Positions 1 through 11,300 of a stretch of 64,000 nt of DNA are shown in pieces. Made by a program: the position numbers and the translations under genes. The stretch spans positions 2,414,085-2,478,084 of the forward strand of contig NC_089313.1 in assembly GCF_036669915.1 (NCBI RefSeq). Direction: 5' to 3'. The stretch is from Pocillopora verrucosa. Its lineage: Eukaryota > Cnidaria > Anthozoa > Scleractinia > Pocilloporidae. Under the pieces are notes generated by a model. That model searched no databases. It was given only the letters and a program-made list of their open reading frames with translations, and had not been told where the DNA came from. Each line of letters starts with the position of its first letter. The stretch's first letter is position 1.

Positions 1-355
1 CTTAAATCCTCTACAAAGGATAAGTTCTTCAAAGAACGAAAGGCGGTATGAAGACATGTTATTTATGTGCTCGTTGACGTCAAACTTCTTTAAGATCAAG
101 CATGAGAGCTTGTTGACATGACATTTCATTATTTGAATGTACTGCTTATTGCGAAGAATACTTAGCGTCCGCACAGTAGTGACAAAGCGAAGAAAGGAGC
201 ATTCCTCCCTGACATCCTTGAAGGCGTTTTGGACTTCTTCTCTAAGATGCTCAAGCTGAGTGAGTTTGGATCTCAATTCCTCCTCCATAACCGCCTTTTG
301 GTAGTTTTCTGAGGACTTCTTCCATTTACGTGCTTTACTACGTTCAACTTGTGCG
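1..355 (-). CDS. Partial coding exon, coiled-coil-like protein, unrecognised
   Basis: Read on the minus strand, the frame is open from about 355 to the window edge (about 118 codons) with no stop. It could be read up to a TAG near 440, but 365-475 is a repeat also present near 605, 7660 and 12990, so the real exon probably begins around 340-360. The peptide is rich in Lys, Glu, Arg and Gln, starts near VERSKARKWKKSSENYQ and has helical, coiled-coil-like spacing (for example EEELRSKLTQLEHLREEV), followed by a mixed hydrophobic/charged stretch. I do not recognise the family. It runs off the left edge, so its length and C-terminus are unknown. It points away from the array and is probably a separate gene. 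Confidence 0.5.
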
Positions 356-469
356 AAAGTTGGTGTAACGTTAACAAGTCGTTTTAAAAATTTTAGAATC
401 CCCGTGTTTTGCACCAAAAGATAATTTTTGCCTTTCTAGTAAACTGATCTCACTTCAATTACACGAACT

Positions 470-600
470 TAACTCGTACTGCACTATACATGGTTGTTAT
501 AACAGCAATGCTTTTACCTAGTTTAGCATATAAGAGAACGTTACCCAGTAAGCTTTAAGAATTATTCGAATAAAGTTTCTCAAAGTAAAATTTATCCTCA
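470..600 (+). other. 3' UTR remnant of a preceding array copy
   Basis: This stretch matches the 3' UTR of the downstream copies, with the phrases around 'ggttgttataacagcaatg' and 'gaattattcgaataaag'. It carries AATAAA at 569-574. No coding exon of the family is present to its left, so the gene it belonged to has been truncated and replaced by the opposite-strand coding sequence at 1-355. Confidence 0.7.
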
Positions 601-892
601 GTCGCTTTAAAATTCTAGAATCCCGAGTTTTGCACCAAAAATCATTTTGTCTTTCTAGCAAACTGATTTCAGTTCAATTACACGCTTGACGTAGCTTTTA
701 CGATAAATGATTGACAAGTCTCTCAAATAATCAATCTGTATTTAATACAAAATTAATCGATATGACTGTGAGGCTGCAAGTCTAACACTAAGAAATCAAG
801 AGAATTATTTACACTTGTTGCTCTAATATCAATGATCACCAATATGTTAATACTCAGAAATTATTATTTTTAGACCGTAGATTTAAAGCTAG

Positions 893-993
893 TGACGTCA
901 CAGTGACGCCACCATTGTCGCTACTGATTGGTTACAACTAAACAGGCTCCTTCTTTCCCAGAAATACGCAAAGTTCAAGTTGTTTATCAGTGG
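893..993 (+). promoter_or_regulatory. Promoter of copy A: paired CRE, CCAAT box, initiator
   Basis: A perfect CRE (TGACGTCA, 893-900) is followed exactly 11 bp later by a CRE-like TGACGCCA (904). An inverted CCAAT box (ATTGG) lies at 927-931 and a TCAGTGG initiator-like site at 987-993. The start codon is at 1027. I see no TATA box. Confidence 0.6.
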
Positions 994-1026
994 AGTGTAG
1001 TCACATCTTAACGATTCGACTTGGAA

Positions 1027-4000
1027 ATGAATAACAACCCGCAGGCCGTAGTGGCTGTTAAGGAAGAGCACATCATTATCGATGGAGTTCGATTGAAAAA
1101 GAAGATGGAAGTCGTTGCAATAGAACAAGGGTTAGTTTGTGCTGATAACACTGAAAATGTTCTAAAAGCTTTGATTTAACGAGTTCGGTTATGCAGACGG
1201 ATCAGTTCACGGCGATGATATCTGAATTCCTGTTCAATCCCGAAAGTAGTTGCTTACCCCCTTTATTCGAAAGTAGACTTTGTTTACTCTTTAAAACGAT
1301 GATTCTTCCCTATGTTTTGCCCTTAATTGAATCCAGTGGTTTTGATGCACGCAAATTTTATTGACTCCATTAAGGATGACTAATTAGGCGGAAGTTATGC
1401 TGAGTTCTGACTAATTTCACTTGTCTCTTCATCTAACCTCTTAGTAAGCTTACTCATACTGTAGCCGAGAATTCACCTAATCTTCTGCGCCTGTCATTAA
1501 AATCTGCTTAAAGTTCTTTAAGTTGGTAGAATTCGTTTGTAAAATTGAAGCGAGTGTTTTACATATTTCTTCTCGAAGAAATATGTAAAACTTTGATAAC
1601 TTTTCTTTGTTTCAGTTTTTTGTTTTGGTCTTTACACTCCAATTATTTAACCAAACATTTCGACCTTGCTTCTGAAGCATAGATATTTTCCCATTAATAC
1701 TATCCTAAGCACAACAAGACAATCTGGTTTTATTAACTGAGTTGTTGATGTACATTGGCCACAAAGACGTTTCGAGCGTTAGCCCTTCGTCAGAGCGAAT
1801 GATCTGTTTAAACAGATCTTAAATCTTTGCTCTAATTAAATAATTTAGCAAGCCAAATTTGAATACCTGTTTCATGTAATTGTAGATAAAAATATCAATT
1901 TCTCCTTTTAGAAAGCTTTTGTTAGGGACGAAACTCTATGGGAATTCCCGTGAATTCGCCACTATACATACCGATTTGGTTCCTTGGTAGAAAGATAAAA
2001 CGTAAATAAGAAATCAAGCCCTCACTGGAACAGTCTTAGAACTTCTGAGTTTCCTCGGTAGACTCCAAGGCTTTTGTACGATGACCAATGATATCTGTCC
2101 TATTGCGACTATGTTTCGTCTCTTTCTTAGATTCACCCAATCTAATATGTGCAGTCAAAGTGTTCTTTACTCAAGATGTTAGTTTCATTTTGCTAACACT
2201 TAAATTTCTTTCAGCATCTTTGCCAGGGAAGTGATAGAGGCAAGAAGGTAAAAGTCTCCAGTAAATGTTAGCCTTTAGCCTTAAGAGAGTTTCGTCATCG
2301 AGCCCTTGTCATCACGTTAAGCTTCAAGGAGACTACGACATAATCCTTCAACAAACAACGAGAGCGGAAAATGAAGAATATCAAAACAGATTGTAAATGG
2401 ATAACTTTAGCAATTAACACAGGACGCGAGGCAGCCTTGGTTGATGACAGTAATCATTGCATAATAATAATATTAAGAATAATAACAATCATTACAAAAA
2501 AGATATAGATCGAAAAAATGAAAATGAGCGAAAACCTATTCTAAAAACATGCTTTTCTAATGACCTCGAAACATTTGTTTTCTATTTATCTCTCTTGATG
2601 TAAAAAAATAACTAGATAACTACTTTCATAAATCAATAAAGTATTGCATTGTCAAAGTAATGCAATACACACCTGGTAAATATCAAAGTTGCCGGAGCAT
2701 TTCATATGTGTTTCTTTAAAATTTTATGAATTACTGGTGTTTTTTTCTTTTTCAGAGCTCCTCCCGTTGTTCAGGCCAGGTAAATTCTGCTTAATTATTG
2801 TTACATGGCATTTTGGAAGAATTTTAAGCAGGGTTATATACGACATATGATTAGAGTCTGGGCAGAAGAGAGGATCTGCAAAGTGTCACGAGGAGTTTGA
2901 CAAGAGTTCATGCCACATCCATTTTGATGCATGATGTTTTATTTTTGCCTTTTTCAGAACATCTCCCGCACTACCTTCCGGTGGGGAAGTAGTTCTTCGT
3001 TCAGAACCGAGGCAGTTTCTTTTTCCTTTTTTAACAATCTTAATCCCCAAGACAGGATCTTTAACTAACCAATCCTGTGTCACAAGGATTCTGACAGGAG
3101 TTTAAATAACATCTATACTAATGGAAGATTTAAAAAGAAAAACAATTTTTTTTATTTTGGCTTCTTTCAGGACACCTCCCATACAACCTCCCCCAGTGGT
3201 GGTGGTAGTAGATTCTCCACCACCATCCAAACACGGCTGTGTAGACTTTTGTTTCAAGTGTGAAAGCGGCCACAGCTGGTACGATTTGCAAGGGAAAGGT
3301 AGGTATTCAAATGCTTTCAGAACCTCACTTGCCACGGCTTTTTGTAGCTTATAAAAGAAGAAGAGGCGAGTAAGACCTATTAAGCATTCAGAACGGTCTG
3401 ATCAAATCATTCCTTGATCAAAATCGACATTATTCATGTACTTATACTTATCAATCCGCCAACGTATTTATCTATCGATTTATACATTTTCAAATTCATT
3501 TTTTAAAAAAAATGTATTTATTCATTCATTTTATCATTCATTCATGTCCTTTGTTATTTACTTTCAGAGTTGAATTGCATTGATGCAGCGTTCTTAAACG
3601 CCTAATTTACGAATAAGAAAAAAAAAACTTAACAATTAGATTATAAGATACTTATAGAGCAAGGTCTGTACAGGATAGCAACATCCGAAAATTAATATGT
3701 TGAGTTTTTTCTGACTAAAACTATTGTTAGAAAATGTTATTGTTCTCGTTTGTTACAGCCGAAACGCCTCATACCGTTGAACGAAAAAATGGAAAGATCC
3801 GTTTTCATGTTTGGTATTCAAGATGTTCCCGAAATTAGCATCTCTTAAGTCACCTCCTCTTTGCAAACTAACAATCGCAGAATGTAGAACCTCTAGTGTT
3901 TGGATTTCTGCAGTGTGAGGTGTAATATAAGCACTTGCCAAAGAGAGCCTCAAAATTCAGGCATCAACGGGATTCGAGGCCTCTCAGATACTAGCTGAGC

Positions 4001-4229
4001 GCTCTACCAACTGAGCTGCGAAGTCACACGTTGGTGGAGACGAATTTTTAGGCTAAGAAAATATTTTTAATTGATTAGGTTTCAAAACTCTAATTTGCTT
4101 CATCATTTTTCAGGTTTATGCATTGTCCTGTTGCTGCTTTTAGGTTATTTGATCTTTGGGGTTATCGCTTTAGCATTTTTTGTGTTGTATTGTGTTGGCG
4201 AGTGCCTCAAGTCATTTGGAAGTGACTGA
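1027..4229 (+). CDS. Array copy A: predicted tail-anchored membrane protein, 134 aa
   Basis: Five exons join in frame: 1027-1130, 2215-2247, 2756-2779, 3171-3298 and 4114-4229 (405 nt). The first three junctions are phase 2 and the last is phase 1. Donors are gttagt, gtaaaa, gtaaat and gtaggt; acceptors end in TTTCAG or TTTTCAG. The protein has a charged N-terminus (1-45), then Pro/Val-rich sequence (54-74), a motif with Cys77, Cys81 and Cys84 reading CFKCESGHSWYDLQGKG, and one hydrophobic segment of about 25 residues (98-122). It ends in a short tail, suggesting a tail-anchored protein facing the cytosol. A vestigial exon lies at 2958. No known family was recognised. An AATAAA at 4469 follows. 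The function is unknown; the CxxC could bind metal or be redox-active, but nothing shows this. Confidence 0.75.
1735..1810 (-). repeat. Interspersed repeat fragment in intron 1 of copy A
   Basis: The phrase 'gacgtttcgagcgttagccc' followed by 'ttcgtc' recurs in intron 1 of copies C (about 8990-9060, diverged) and E (14640-14735, most complete). A related sense-strand stretch is at 61500-61610. I recognise it as a widespread cnidarian repeat but cannot assign the class. Confidence 0.5.
2958..3035 (+). pseudogene. Vestigial duplicate of the Pro-rich/Cys exon (copy A)
   Basis: After a good acceptor (TTTTTCAG) the sequence starts like the cysteine-motif exon (AACATCTCCCGCACTACC versus GACACCTCCC...). 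It keeps a reading frame for a while (TSPALPSGGEVVLRSEPRQ) but has lost the cysteine motif and has no conserved donor. Equivalent remnants are at 10244 in copy C and 15794 in copy E. Exon lengths up to any possible donor differ between copies, so it is probably not spliced in. Confidence 0.5.
3960..4023 (-). repeat. Degraded tRNA-derived SINE head, intron of copy A
   Basis: This is a shortened copy of the tRNA-like element seen intact in copies B, C and E, again antisense and just upstream of the membrane exon. Part of the T-arm region is deleted. Confidence 0.55.
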
Positions 4230-4505
4230 GAAATGGATCACATCATTGGTTTATCTACAGGCGATCAAGTGCTAAGCTGTTCCATGCATCATCAAAAAAA
4301 TTACCTCAGTTTCTTACTCAGCTTCTAACAAAGCTGTTTTCATATTCAGTACAAAGCTAACAAATGAACTTAACTCGTACAGCATTATACTAGGTTGTTA
4401 GAACAGCAATGTTATTACATAGTTTAGTATATAAGAGAGTATTTCCAGCAAGCTTTAAGAATTATTTGAATAAAGTTTCTCAAAATAAAATTACGCATTG
4501 ATTTA

Positions 4506-4600
4506 TGACGACATACTGACGCATTAAGCCCCCATCGTCGTTACTGATTGGCTGCAACCAACCAGGGTCCTCCTTTTCCTGAAATACAAAAACTCAAAGT
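4506..4600 (+). promoter_or_regulatory. Promoter of copy B (degenerate CRE pair, CCAAT, initiator)
   Basis: CRE-like half sites TGACGACA (4506) and TGACGCAT (4517) keep the 11-bp spacing. ATTGG lies at 4547-4551 and a TCAGTGG near 4607. It starts only about 35 bp after the poly(A) signal of copy A at 4469, so the two genes are packed nearly end to end. Confidence 0.5.
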
Positions 4601-4646
4601 TGTTGGTCAGTGGAGTGTAGTCACACCTTAACGATTCGACTTGGAA

Positions 4647-6991
4647 ATGAACAGCAACCTGCAGGCCGAAGAGGCTATTAAGAAAGAGCTCATCGATGAA
4701 GTTCCATTGGAAAACAAGACACAAGTCGTTGCTACAGAGCAAGTCTTAGTTCAGCTGATAACACAAAAAAAGGTTCTCAAAGCTTTGATTTAACGAGTTC
4801 AGTCATGCAGATGGATCAGTTTACGGCGATGAGATCCGGTTTCTTGTTCAATCCCTGGGTTATTTAAACTTATAATACTGAAAATTTTCCCATAGCTTTA
4901 CTCCAATGAGTTTTCCAGCGCAGGTACAAATGTAGATCTGTTTACGGGGATGAGATCTAATCTACTGTTCAACCTTTGCAAATTAAAGAAGAGTCGTTTT
5001 AGTCTGTAAGTAAATTAAGTGGTTCAGTGGGAGTTGACTTCATAACCAGATCATAATTAAGCGGAAATGACTCTGAGTTCTGACTCATTTCAATGATTTC
5101 TGCTCTCGACCTCTTGGTAAGCTTGCTCATAACCGAGAGTTCACCATCTCTTGCTCTTCTCTTTCTCCTTAAACTAAACCTTGGAATTCAGTTAATAAGT
5201 TTATTGTCATATGACCACTAAGGCCCCTAGCTTATACGACAAATATTTAAATGTCCCAAGGTGGGTAGCAAAAAGCTCAAAAGCGAAACACATATGTTTT
5301 AAAACTTTGTACATTTCCCAGCCGTCTTATAGCAGAAATCACCAGAAACCGCAACGGACACACAAGGTGTGTAAAATGTTCGCATTTCGGAATATTTAAC
5401 GCAGTAAATTGACCATATTTCAAACTATTCCTCATAACATATCACGTCAATGGTTCCTAACCTAACACCGCGTAACACAACGCGTGACGCTTTCATAAAT
5501 AAATACATACGTTTCCGAGAATTAAGCTTTCGTCTTTCTCGAGACGTGAGCTTGGGGCAAGCGCAACAACAACCTCTAGAGACCTCAACCCAGCACCCCA
5601 GGTTTGTAAGATTGTATGTATACGCGTTTTATTTTGCGACCACGGTTAGGCGGGTTACCTCACCTACCTCCATGTAAACAGGCCCTTTGTCGACTTTGCC
5701 AAATTTTAACCCGGGACAAATTTCGTCAGCAGTGCGTTTGAAGATTTGTCCGCTTTAGCCAAAATTTTTCAGATCGCATTGAAAATGTTCTCAAAGGTTT
5801 TATTTAACGAGTTTGGTGCAGGTGAAGACTTCTTCTAGGACACTTCCCCCACTACCTGTCCCACAGGTTGTTGTGATAGATTCTCCACCACCATCAAATG
5901 ACGGCTGTTGTGACTTTTGTTTCAAGTGTGAAAGCGGCTACAGCTGGTACGAATTGCAAGGGAAAAGTAGATACTCAAATGATTTCAGAGCCTCACTTGC
6001 CAGGGCCCTTTGTAGCCTATAAATGTGGAACTTTCAAGAAAGAAGAGGCAAGCATAACCTATCAGGCATTCAGAACGGTCTGGTCTAATCATTCCTTGAT
6101 CAAAATCGACATTATTCATTTACTTATACTTATCAATCTGCCAACGTATTTATCTATCGATTTATACATTTTCAAATTCACACATATATATATATTCATA
6201 CATTAAATCATTCGTTCATGTCCGTAATTATCTACTCTCGGAACTAAAATGCATTGAATCAGCGTCCTGACGTTCTTTGATTTGACAGTTTATTTACGGA
6301 TAAGAAAAAGAAATTTAAAAATTAAGTCATCATATTTTATAGAGCAAGGTCTATATAGGATAGCAACATCCAAATATGAATATGTTGAGTTATTTCTCTT
6401 TAAAACTATTGTAAGAAAATGTTATTGTTCTCGTTTGTTACAGCCGAAACGCCTCATACCGTTGAACAAAAAATAGAAAGATCCGTTTTCGTGTTTAGCA
6501 TTCAAGATGTTCCTGAATTAGCAACTCTTACCTCACCTCGCCTTTGCAAACCCACATTCGAAGAATGTAGAACCTCTAGTGTTTGGATTTCTGCAGCGAA
6601 GTCAAGATTCAAAAGAAGAGATGATCCTCTTTGGTGAGGTGTAATATAAGCACTTGCCAAAGAGTAACTGGAAAAATTCAGGCATCAACGGAATTCGAAC
6701 CCAGGCCTCTCAGATACTAGCTGGGTGCTTCTACCAACTGAGCTACGAAGCCGCACGTTGGGGGAGACGAATTTTAAGCTTAGAAAAGATTTTCAATTGA
6801 TTAAGTTTCAAAACTCTAATTTGCTTCATCATTTTTCAGGTCTCTTTATTGTCCTGTTGTTGCTTGTGGGTTACTTGATCTTTGGAATTATCGGTTTGGC
6901 CTGTTTAGTGCTGTATTGTCTTTGCGCTTGCCTCAACCTCTCAGAAATGGATCACATCAGTGGTTTATCTACGGATATGAATTTAAATTGA
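4647..6991 (+). CDS. Array copy B: rearranged family member, about 130 aa
   Basis: The first exon (4647-4742) is an intact B-type sequence starting MNSNLQAEEAIKKELIDEV. The standard donor position is mutated, and the A-type exons 2 and 3 are absent. A consistent model joins 4647-4742 (donor gtctta, phase 0) to 5822-5966 (acceptor GTGCAG, phase 0) and then 6840-6991, 393 nt in frame. The motif is CCDFCFKCESGYSWYELQGK, followed by the membrane segment. A deletion that removed the usual stop extends the tail by about ten residues. The alternative acceptor at 5839, used by other copies, would break the frame with this first exon. The sequence before 5822 resembles intron 1 of other copies, marking a deletion junction. 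Poly(A) signal at 7631. It may be functional or recently disabled. Confidence 0.5.
5236..5690. mobile_element. MITE copy in copy B, left terminus lost
   Basis: It matches the element at 13120-13547 over nearly its whole length. The right terminal repeat (5636-5659, containing 'ttaggcgggttacc') remains, but the left one has been deleted down to 'ccaaggtgggta'. Confidence 0.6.
6440..6637 (+). other. Intronic open frame in copy B, possible alternative terminal exon
   Basis: After a strong acceptor (TTGTTACAG) the frame expected from the cysteine exon stays open for 65 codons (AETPHTVEQKIERSV... to DDPLW) and then stops. If spliced in, it would replace the membrane exon and give a soluble product. 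In copy A the same stretch is interrupted by an early stop, and in C it is truncated. That argues for a relic rather than a conserved exon. Confidence 0.3.
6681..6752 (-). repeat. tRNA-derived SINE head (copy B intron)
   Basis: Read on the minus strand it folds as a tRNA. The D-arm is GCTC-AGTTGGTA-GAGC-like, the anticodon stem CTCAG/CTGAG-like with loop CTAGTAT (AGT anticodon, Thr), and there is a TTCGAAT T-loop. The acceptor stem has a mismatch and there is an extra base after the D-arm. It is followed by a short TTCAG-containing hairpin, as in tRNA-headed SINEs. I call it a SINE rather than a tRNA gene. Confidence 0.6.
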
Positions 6992-7139
6992 ATCAATATT
7001 CCATTATCTATAGCCTTTTCACTAAATGTTTTGCACTTAAAAAATATGAGGTTTTCATTTCTTCGAATCTGGCACTCCTGAGAAAATTTACTTCGGGTCA
7101 GTCAGATCAAGGTAGCGTTCACAAGCTCCCTACCTGATT

Positions 7140-7340
7140 TCCCCTAAGGCTCTTGTTATTCTAATGACCCGCCCCACCCCTCCCCCCCCCCCCCATTATC
7201 AATCAATTTTCCATGGTCCGCCCTCTATACTCTGTTATCGACTACTTATATCCCCTACATTCCCCCTCTTGAAAACCATCTGATCCTCTCAAAATCCTTC
7301 AAAACCCACCCCCCTACCCAGGGGATAAAAATTACGACGG
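7140..7340. repeat. C-rich interspersed repeat
   Basis: A C-rich block with a 13-14 base C run, 'tttccatggtccgccctcta' and further C-rich text. It recurs at 11570-11760 in copy C and, diverged, at 30935-31150. It lies in the 3' part of copies B and C, between the stop codon and the conserved 3' UTR block. Confidence 0.55.
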
Positions 7341-8199
7341 GTCGCTTTGGACAAATGATTTGACGGTATTGTCTTATTGATGCAAACTGTCTTACTAGAA
7401 ACCAGTTCTTTCTCTGGTATTGGCGATCGAGTGCTAAACTGTTCCGTGCTTCATCAAAATGTTATCTCAGTTTCCTACTCAGCTTCCAACAAAGCTGTTA
7501 ACGTATTCAATACAAGGCTAAGAAATGAACTTAACTCGTACAGCACTATACGTGGTTGTTATAACAGCAAAGCTGTTACATGGTTTAGCATATGAGAGAG
7601 TGTCATCCAGTAAGCTTTAAGAATTATTCGAATAAAGTTTCTCAAAATAAAATTTATCCTAAGTCGTTTTAAAATTCTAGAATCCCCGAGTTTTGCAGCA
7701 AAAGACAATTTTTGCCTTTCTAGTAAACTGATTTCAGTTCAATTACACGCTTGTCGTAGCCTTTACGACAAATGATTAACAAGTTTATCACGGTTTTGTA
7801 TATTTAGTCGAATTTGCCAAATTTTTTACCCGGGAAAATTTTGTCGACGGTGCATTTGAAGATTTGTCCGCTTTGGCCAAAATTTTTCAAGTCACCACAA
7901 ACCATCTGCACTTGTAAAATGTTGGTGAGAACAGAAAATGTGTCTGAAATAAACAACTTAGTCGTTAGTGCGGAAAAGGCCGTAAGTTATGAAAATTTCG
8001 ACAATTCTGTTTCAAACTGACTAGGACGTAATTGCATACAAAAGAAGGGCGTGCATGGGTCAGCTACTGAGTTTCGACTTTAAGTCTCTAAAATAATCAA
8101 TCTGATTTAATACAAAATTAATCGATGTGTTAATGATCACTAACATGTCATTACTCAGAAATGACTACTTTGAGCTCAAGACCGTGGATTTAAAGCTCA

Positions 8200-8310
8200 T
8201 GACGTCACAGTGACGTCACCATTGTTGTTACTAATTGGTTGGAACTAAATAGGCTCCTTCTTTCCCGACTGAATACGCAAAGTTTAAGTTATTTATCAGT
8301 GGAGTGTAGT
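8200..8310 (+). promoter_or_regulatory. Promoter of copy C: two perfect CREs, CCAAT, initiator
   Basis: TGACGTCA occurs at 8200-8207 and again at 8211-8218, 11 bp apart. ATTGG lies at 8234-8238, 34 bp from the first CRE as in copies A and E. A TCAGTGG site lies near 8297. This is the best-preserved version of the promoter. Confidence 0.65.
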
Positions 8311-8335
8311 TACACCTTGACGATTCGACGTGGAA

Positions 8336-11300
8336 ATGAATAACAACCCGCAGGCCGTAGTGGCTGTTAAGGAAGAGCACGTCATTATCGATGGAGTTCG
8401 ATTGAAAAAGACGACAGCAGTTGTTGCAACAGAACAAGGGTTAGTTTGATGACACTGAAAATGTTCCCTAAGCTTTGATGTAACGAGTTCGGTTGTGAAG
8501 ATGGATCAGTTTACGGCGATAAAATCTGGTTTCCCGTTCAATCCCTGTGAAGTAGACTTTGTTTACTCTTGAAAACGATGATTCTTCCGTTAGTTTTTGC
8601 CCTTAATTGAATTCAGTGGTTTGATGTGCGCAAATTCAATTGACTCCATAAGTGGATAACCAATTAGGCGGAAGTAATGGTGAATACTGACTAATTTCAC
8701 TTGTCTTTTTTATTCAACCTGTTAGTAAGCTTACTCATATTGTGACCGAGAATTCACCTAATCATTGAGCCTGTCATTTGAATCTGCTTAAATTTCTTTA
8801 AGTTGGTAGAATTCGTTTGTGAAATTGAAGCGAGTGTTTTACATATTTCTTCTCGAAGAAATATGTAAAACTTTGATAACTTTTCTTTGTTTAAATTTTT
8901 TGTTTTGATCTTTACACTCCAATGGTTAGGCCAAACATTGTGACCTTGTTTGTGAAGCATTGATATTTTGCTATTCAAACGATCCTAAGCTCAACAGTTG
9001 TTAATGTACATTGTTCACAAAGACTTTTCGAGCTTTAGCCCCTCGTCAGAATAAATGATCTATTTAAACAGATCTTAAATCTTTGCTTTAATGAAATAAT
9101 TTAGCAAGCCAAATTTGAATACTTGTTGCTCACCTTCAATAACTGTTTCATGTAATTGTAGATAAATATCACTTTCACCTTTTTGAAAACTTTTGTCAGG
9201 GACGAAACATTTTTTTCCTCTCTGTTGCAGTACTTAATGGGAATTCCCGTGAACTCGCCACTATACATTCCAATTTGGTTCCGAGGTAGAAAGATAAAAC
9301 GTAAATAAGAAATCAAGCCCTTACTGGATCAGTCTTGGAACTTCTGAGTTTTTGGTAGACTCCAAGGCTTTTGTACGATGACCAGTGATATCTGTCCTAT
9401 TGCAACTATGTTTCGTCTCTCTGTTAGGTTCACCTCATCTAAAATGTGCAGTTTAAGTGTTCTTTACTCTAGATGTTAGTTTCATTTTTCTTACTCCTAA
9501 ATTTCTTTCAGCATCTTGGCCAGGGAAGTGATAGAGGCAAGGGAAGTCAATTTGCCCCGAAGGTAAAAGTCTTCAGTAAAAGTTAGTCTTTAGTCGTCAC
9601 GTTAAGCTTCGAGGAGACTTCGACATAATCCTTCAACAAACTACAAGAGTGGAAAATGAAGAATATCAAAACAGATTGTAAATGGAGAACTTTAGCAATT
9701 AACACAGGACGCAATGCAGCCTCGGTTGATGACAGAAATCATTGAATAATAATAATAATATTAAGAATAATAACAATTATTACAAAAATGATATTGATCG
9801 AAAAAATGAAAATGAGTGAAAACCTATTTTATAAACATGCTTTTCTAATGATCTCGACACATTTTTTTCTATTTATCTCTCTTGATGTAAAAAATAACTA
9901 GATAACTACTTTCATAAATCAATAAAGTATTGCATTGTCAAAGTAATGCAATACACACCTTGCAAATATCAAAGTTGCCGGAGCATTTCATTTGTGTTTC
10001 TTTAACATTTTATGAATTACTGGTGTTTTTTTCTTTTTCAGAGCTCCTCCCGTTGTTCAGGCCAGGTAAATTCTGCTTCATTATAGTTACATGGCATTTG
10101 GAAAGAATTTTAAGCGGGGTTATATATGACATAAGATTAGAGTCTGGGAAGAAGAGAGGATCTGCAAAGTGTCCCGTGGAGTTTGACAAGAGTTCATGCT
10201 ACATCTATTTTGATGCATGATATTTTATTTTGGCCATTTACAGAACATCTCCCCCACTTCCCGTTGGGGAAGTAGTTCTTTGTTCAGAACCGAGACAGTT
10301 CTTTCCCCTTTTTTAACAATCTTAATCCCCAAGAGAGGATCTTTTACTAACCAATCCTGTGTCACAATGAGTCTGACAGAAGTTTAAATGACATCTATAC
10401 TAATGGAAGATTTAAAAAGAAAAACATTTTGTTTATTTTGGCCTCTTCCAGGACACCTCCCCCACTACCTCCCCCAGTGGCGGTTGTAGTAAATTCTCCA
10501 CCACCATCAAAAGACAGCTGTGTAGACTTTTGTTTCAAGTGTGAAAGCGGCTACAGCTGGTACGACTTGCATGGGAAAGGTAGATTAACAAATGCTTTCA
10601 GGGCCTCACTTGGTAGGGCTTATTGTAGCTTATAGATGTGGTGCTTTTTATAAGGAGGAAGAGGCAAGCAAAACCTATCAGGCATTCAGAACGGTCAAAT
10701 CATTCCTTGATCAAAATTGACATTATTCATTTACTAATACTTATCAATCCCCCAACGCATTTATTTATACATTTTCAAATTCATTTATGCATTTTTTCAT
10801 TCATTAAATCATTCATGTCCTTAGTTATTTACTCTCAGAGCTGAATTGCATTGATTCAGCGTTCTTGAACAGCTAATTTACGGATAAGAAAAAGAAATTT
10901 AATAATTAAGTTATAAGATATTTATAGAGTAAGGTCCGTATAGGATAGCTACATCCGAAAATTAATATGTTGAGTTTTTTGTCATTAAAACTATTATTTA
11001 AAAAATGTTATTGTTCTCGTTTGTTACTGCCGAAACGCCTCATACCGTTGAACGTTAGCACTTGCCAAAGAGAGCCTGAAAAGAATTCAGGCATCAACGG
11101 GACTCGAACCCAGGCCTCTCAGATACTAGCTGAGCGCTCTACCAACTGAGCTACGAAGCCGCACGTTGGGGGAGACGAGTTTTTAGGCTTAGAAAAGATT
11201 GTCAATTAATTAGGTTTCAAAACTCTAATTTGCTTCATCATTTTTCAGGTCTCTTTATTGTCCTGTTGCTGCTTGTGGGTTATTTGATCTTTGGAACTAT

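Noticed and set aside
893..931. MHC class II-like X2/Y box enhancer
   Set aside because: TGACGTCA followed by CTGATTGG recalls X2 and Y boxes, but there is no X box at the right position and cnidarians are not known to have MHC class II genes. A generic CRE plus NF-Y reading is enough.
6681..6752. Functional tRNA-Thr (AGT) gene on the minus strand
   Set aside because: The acceptor stem has a mismatch, the D-side has an extra base, and the sequence continues into a SINE-like body repeated with every array unit. A tRNA-derived repeat fits better.
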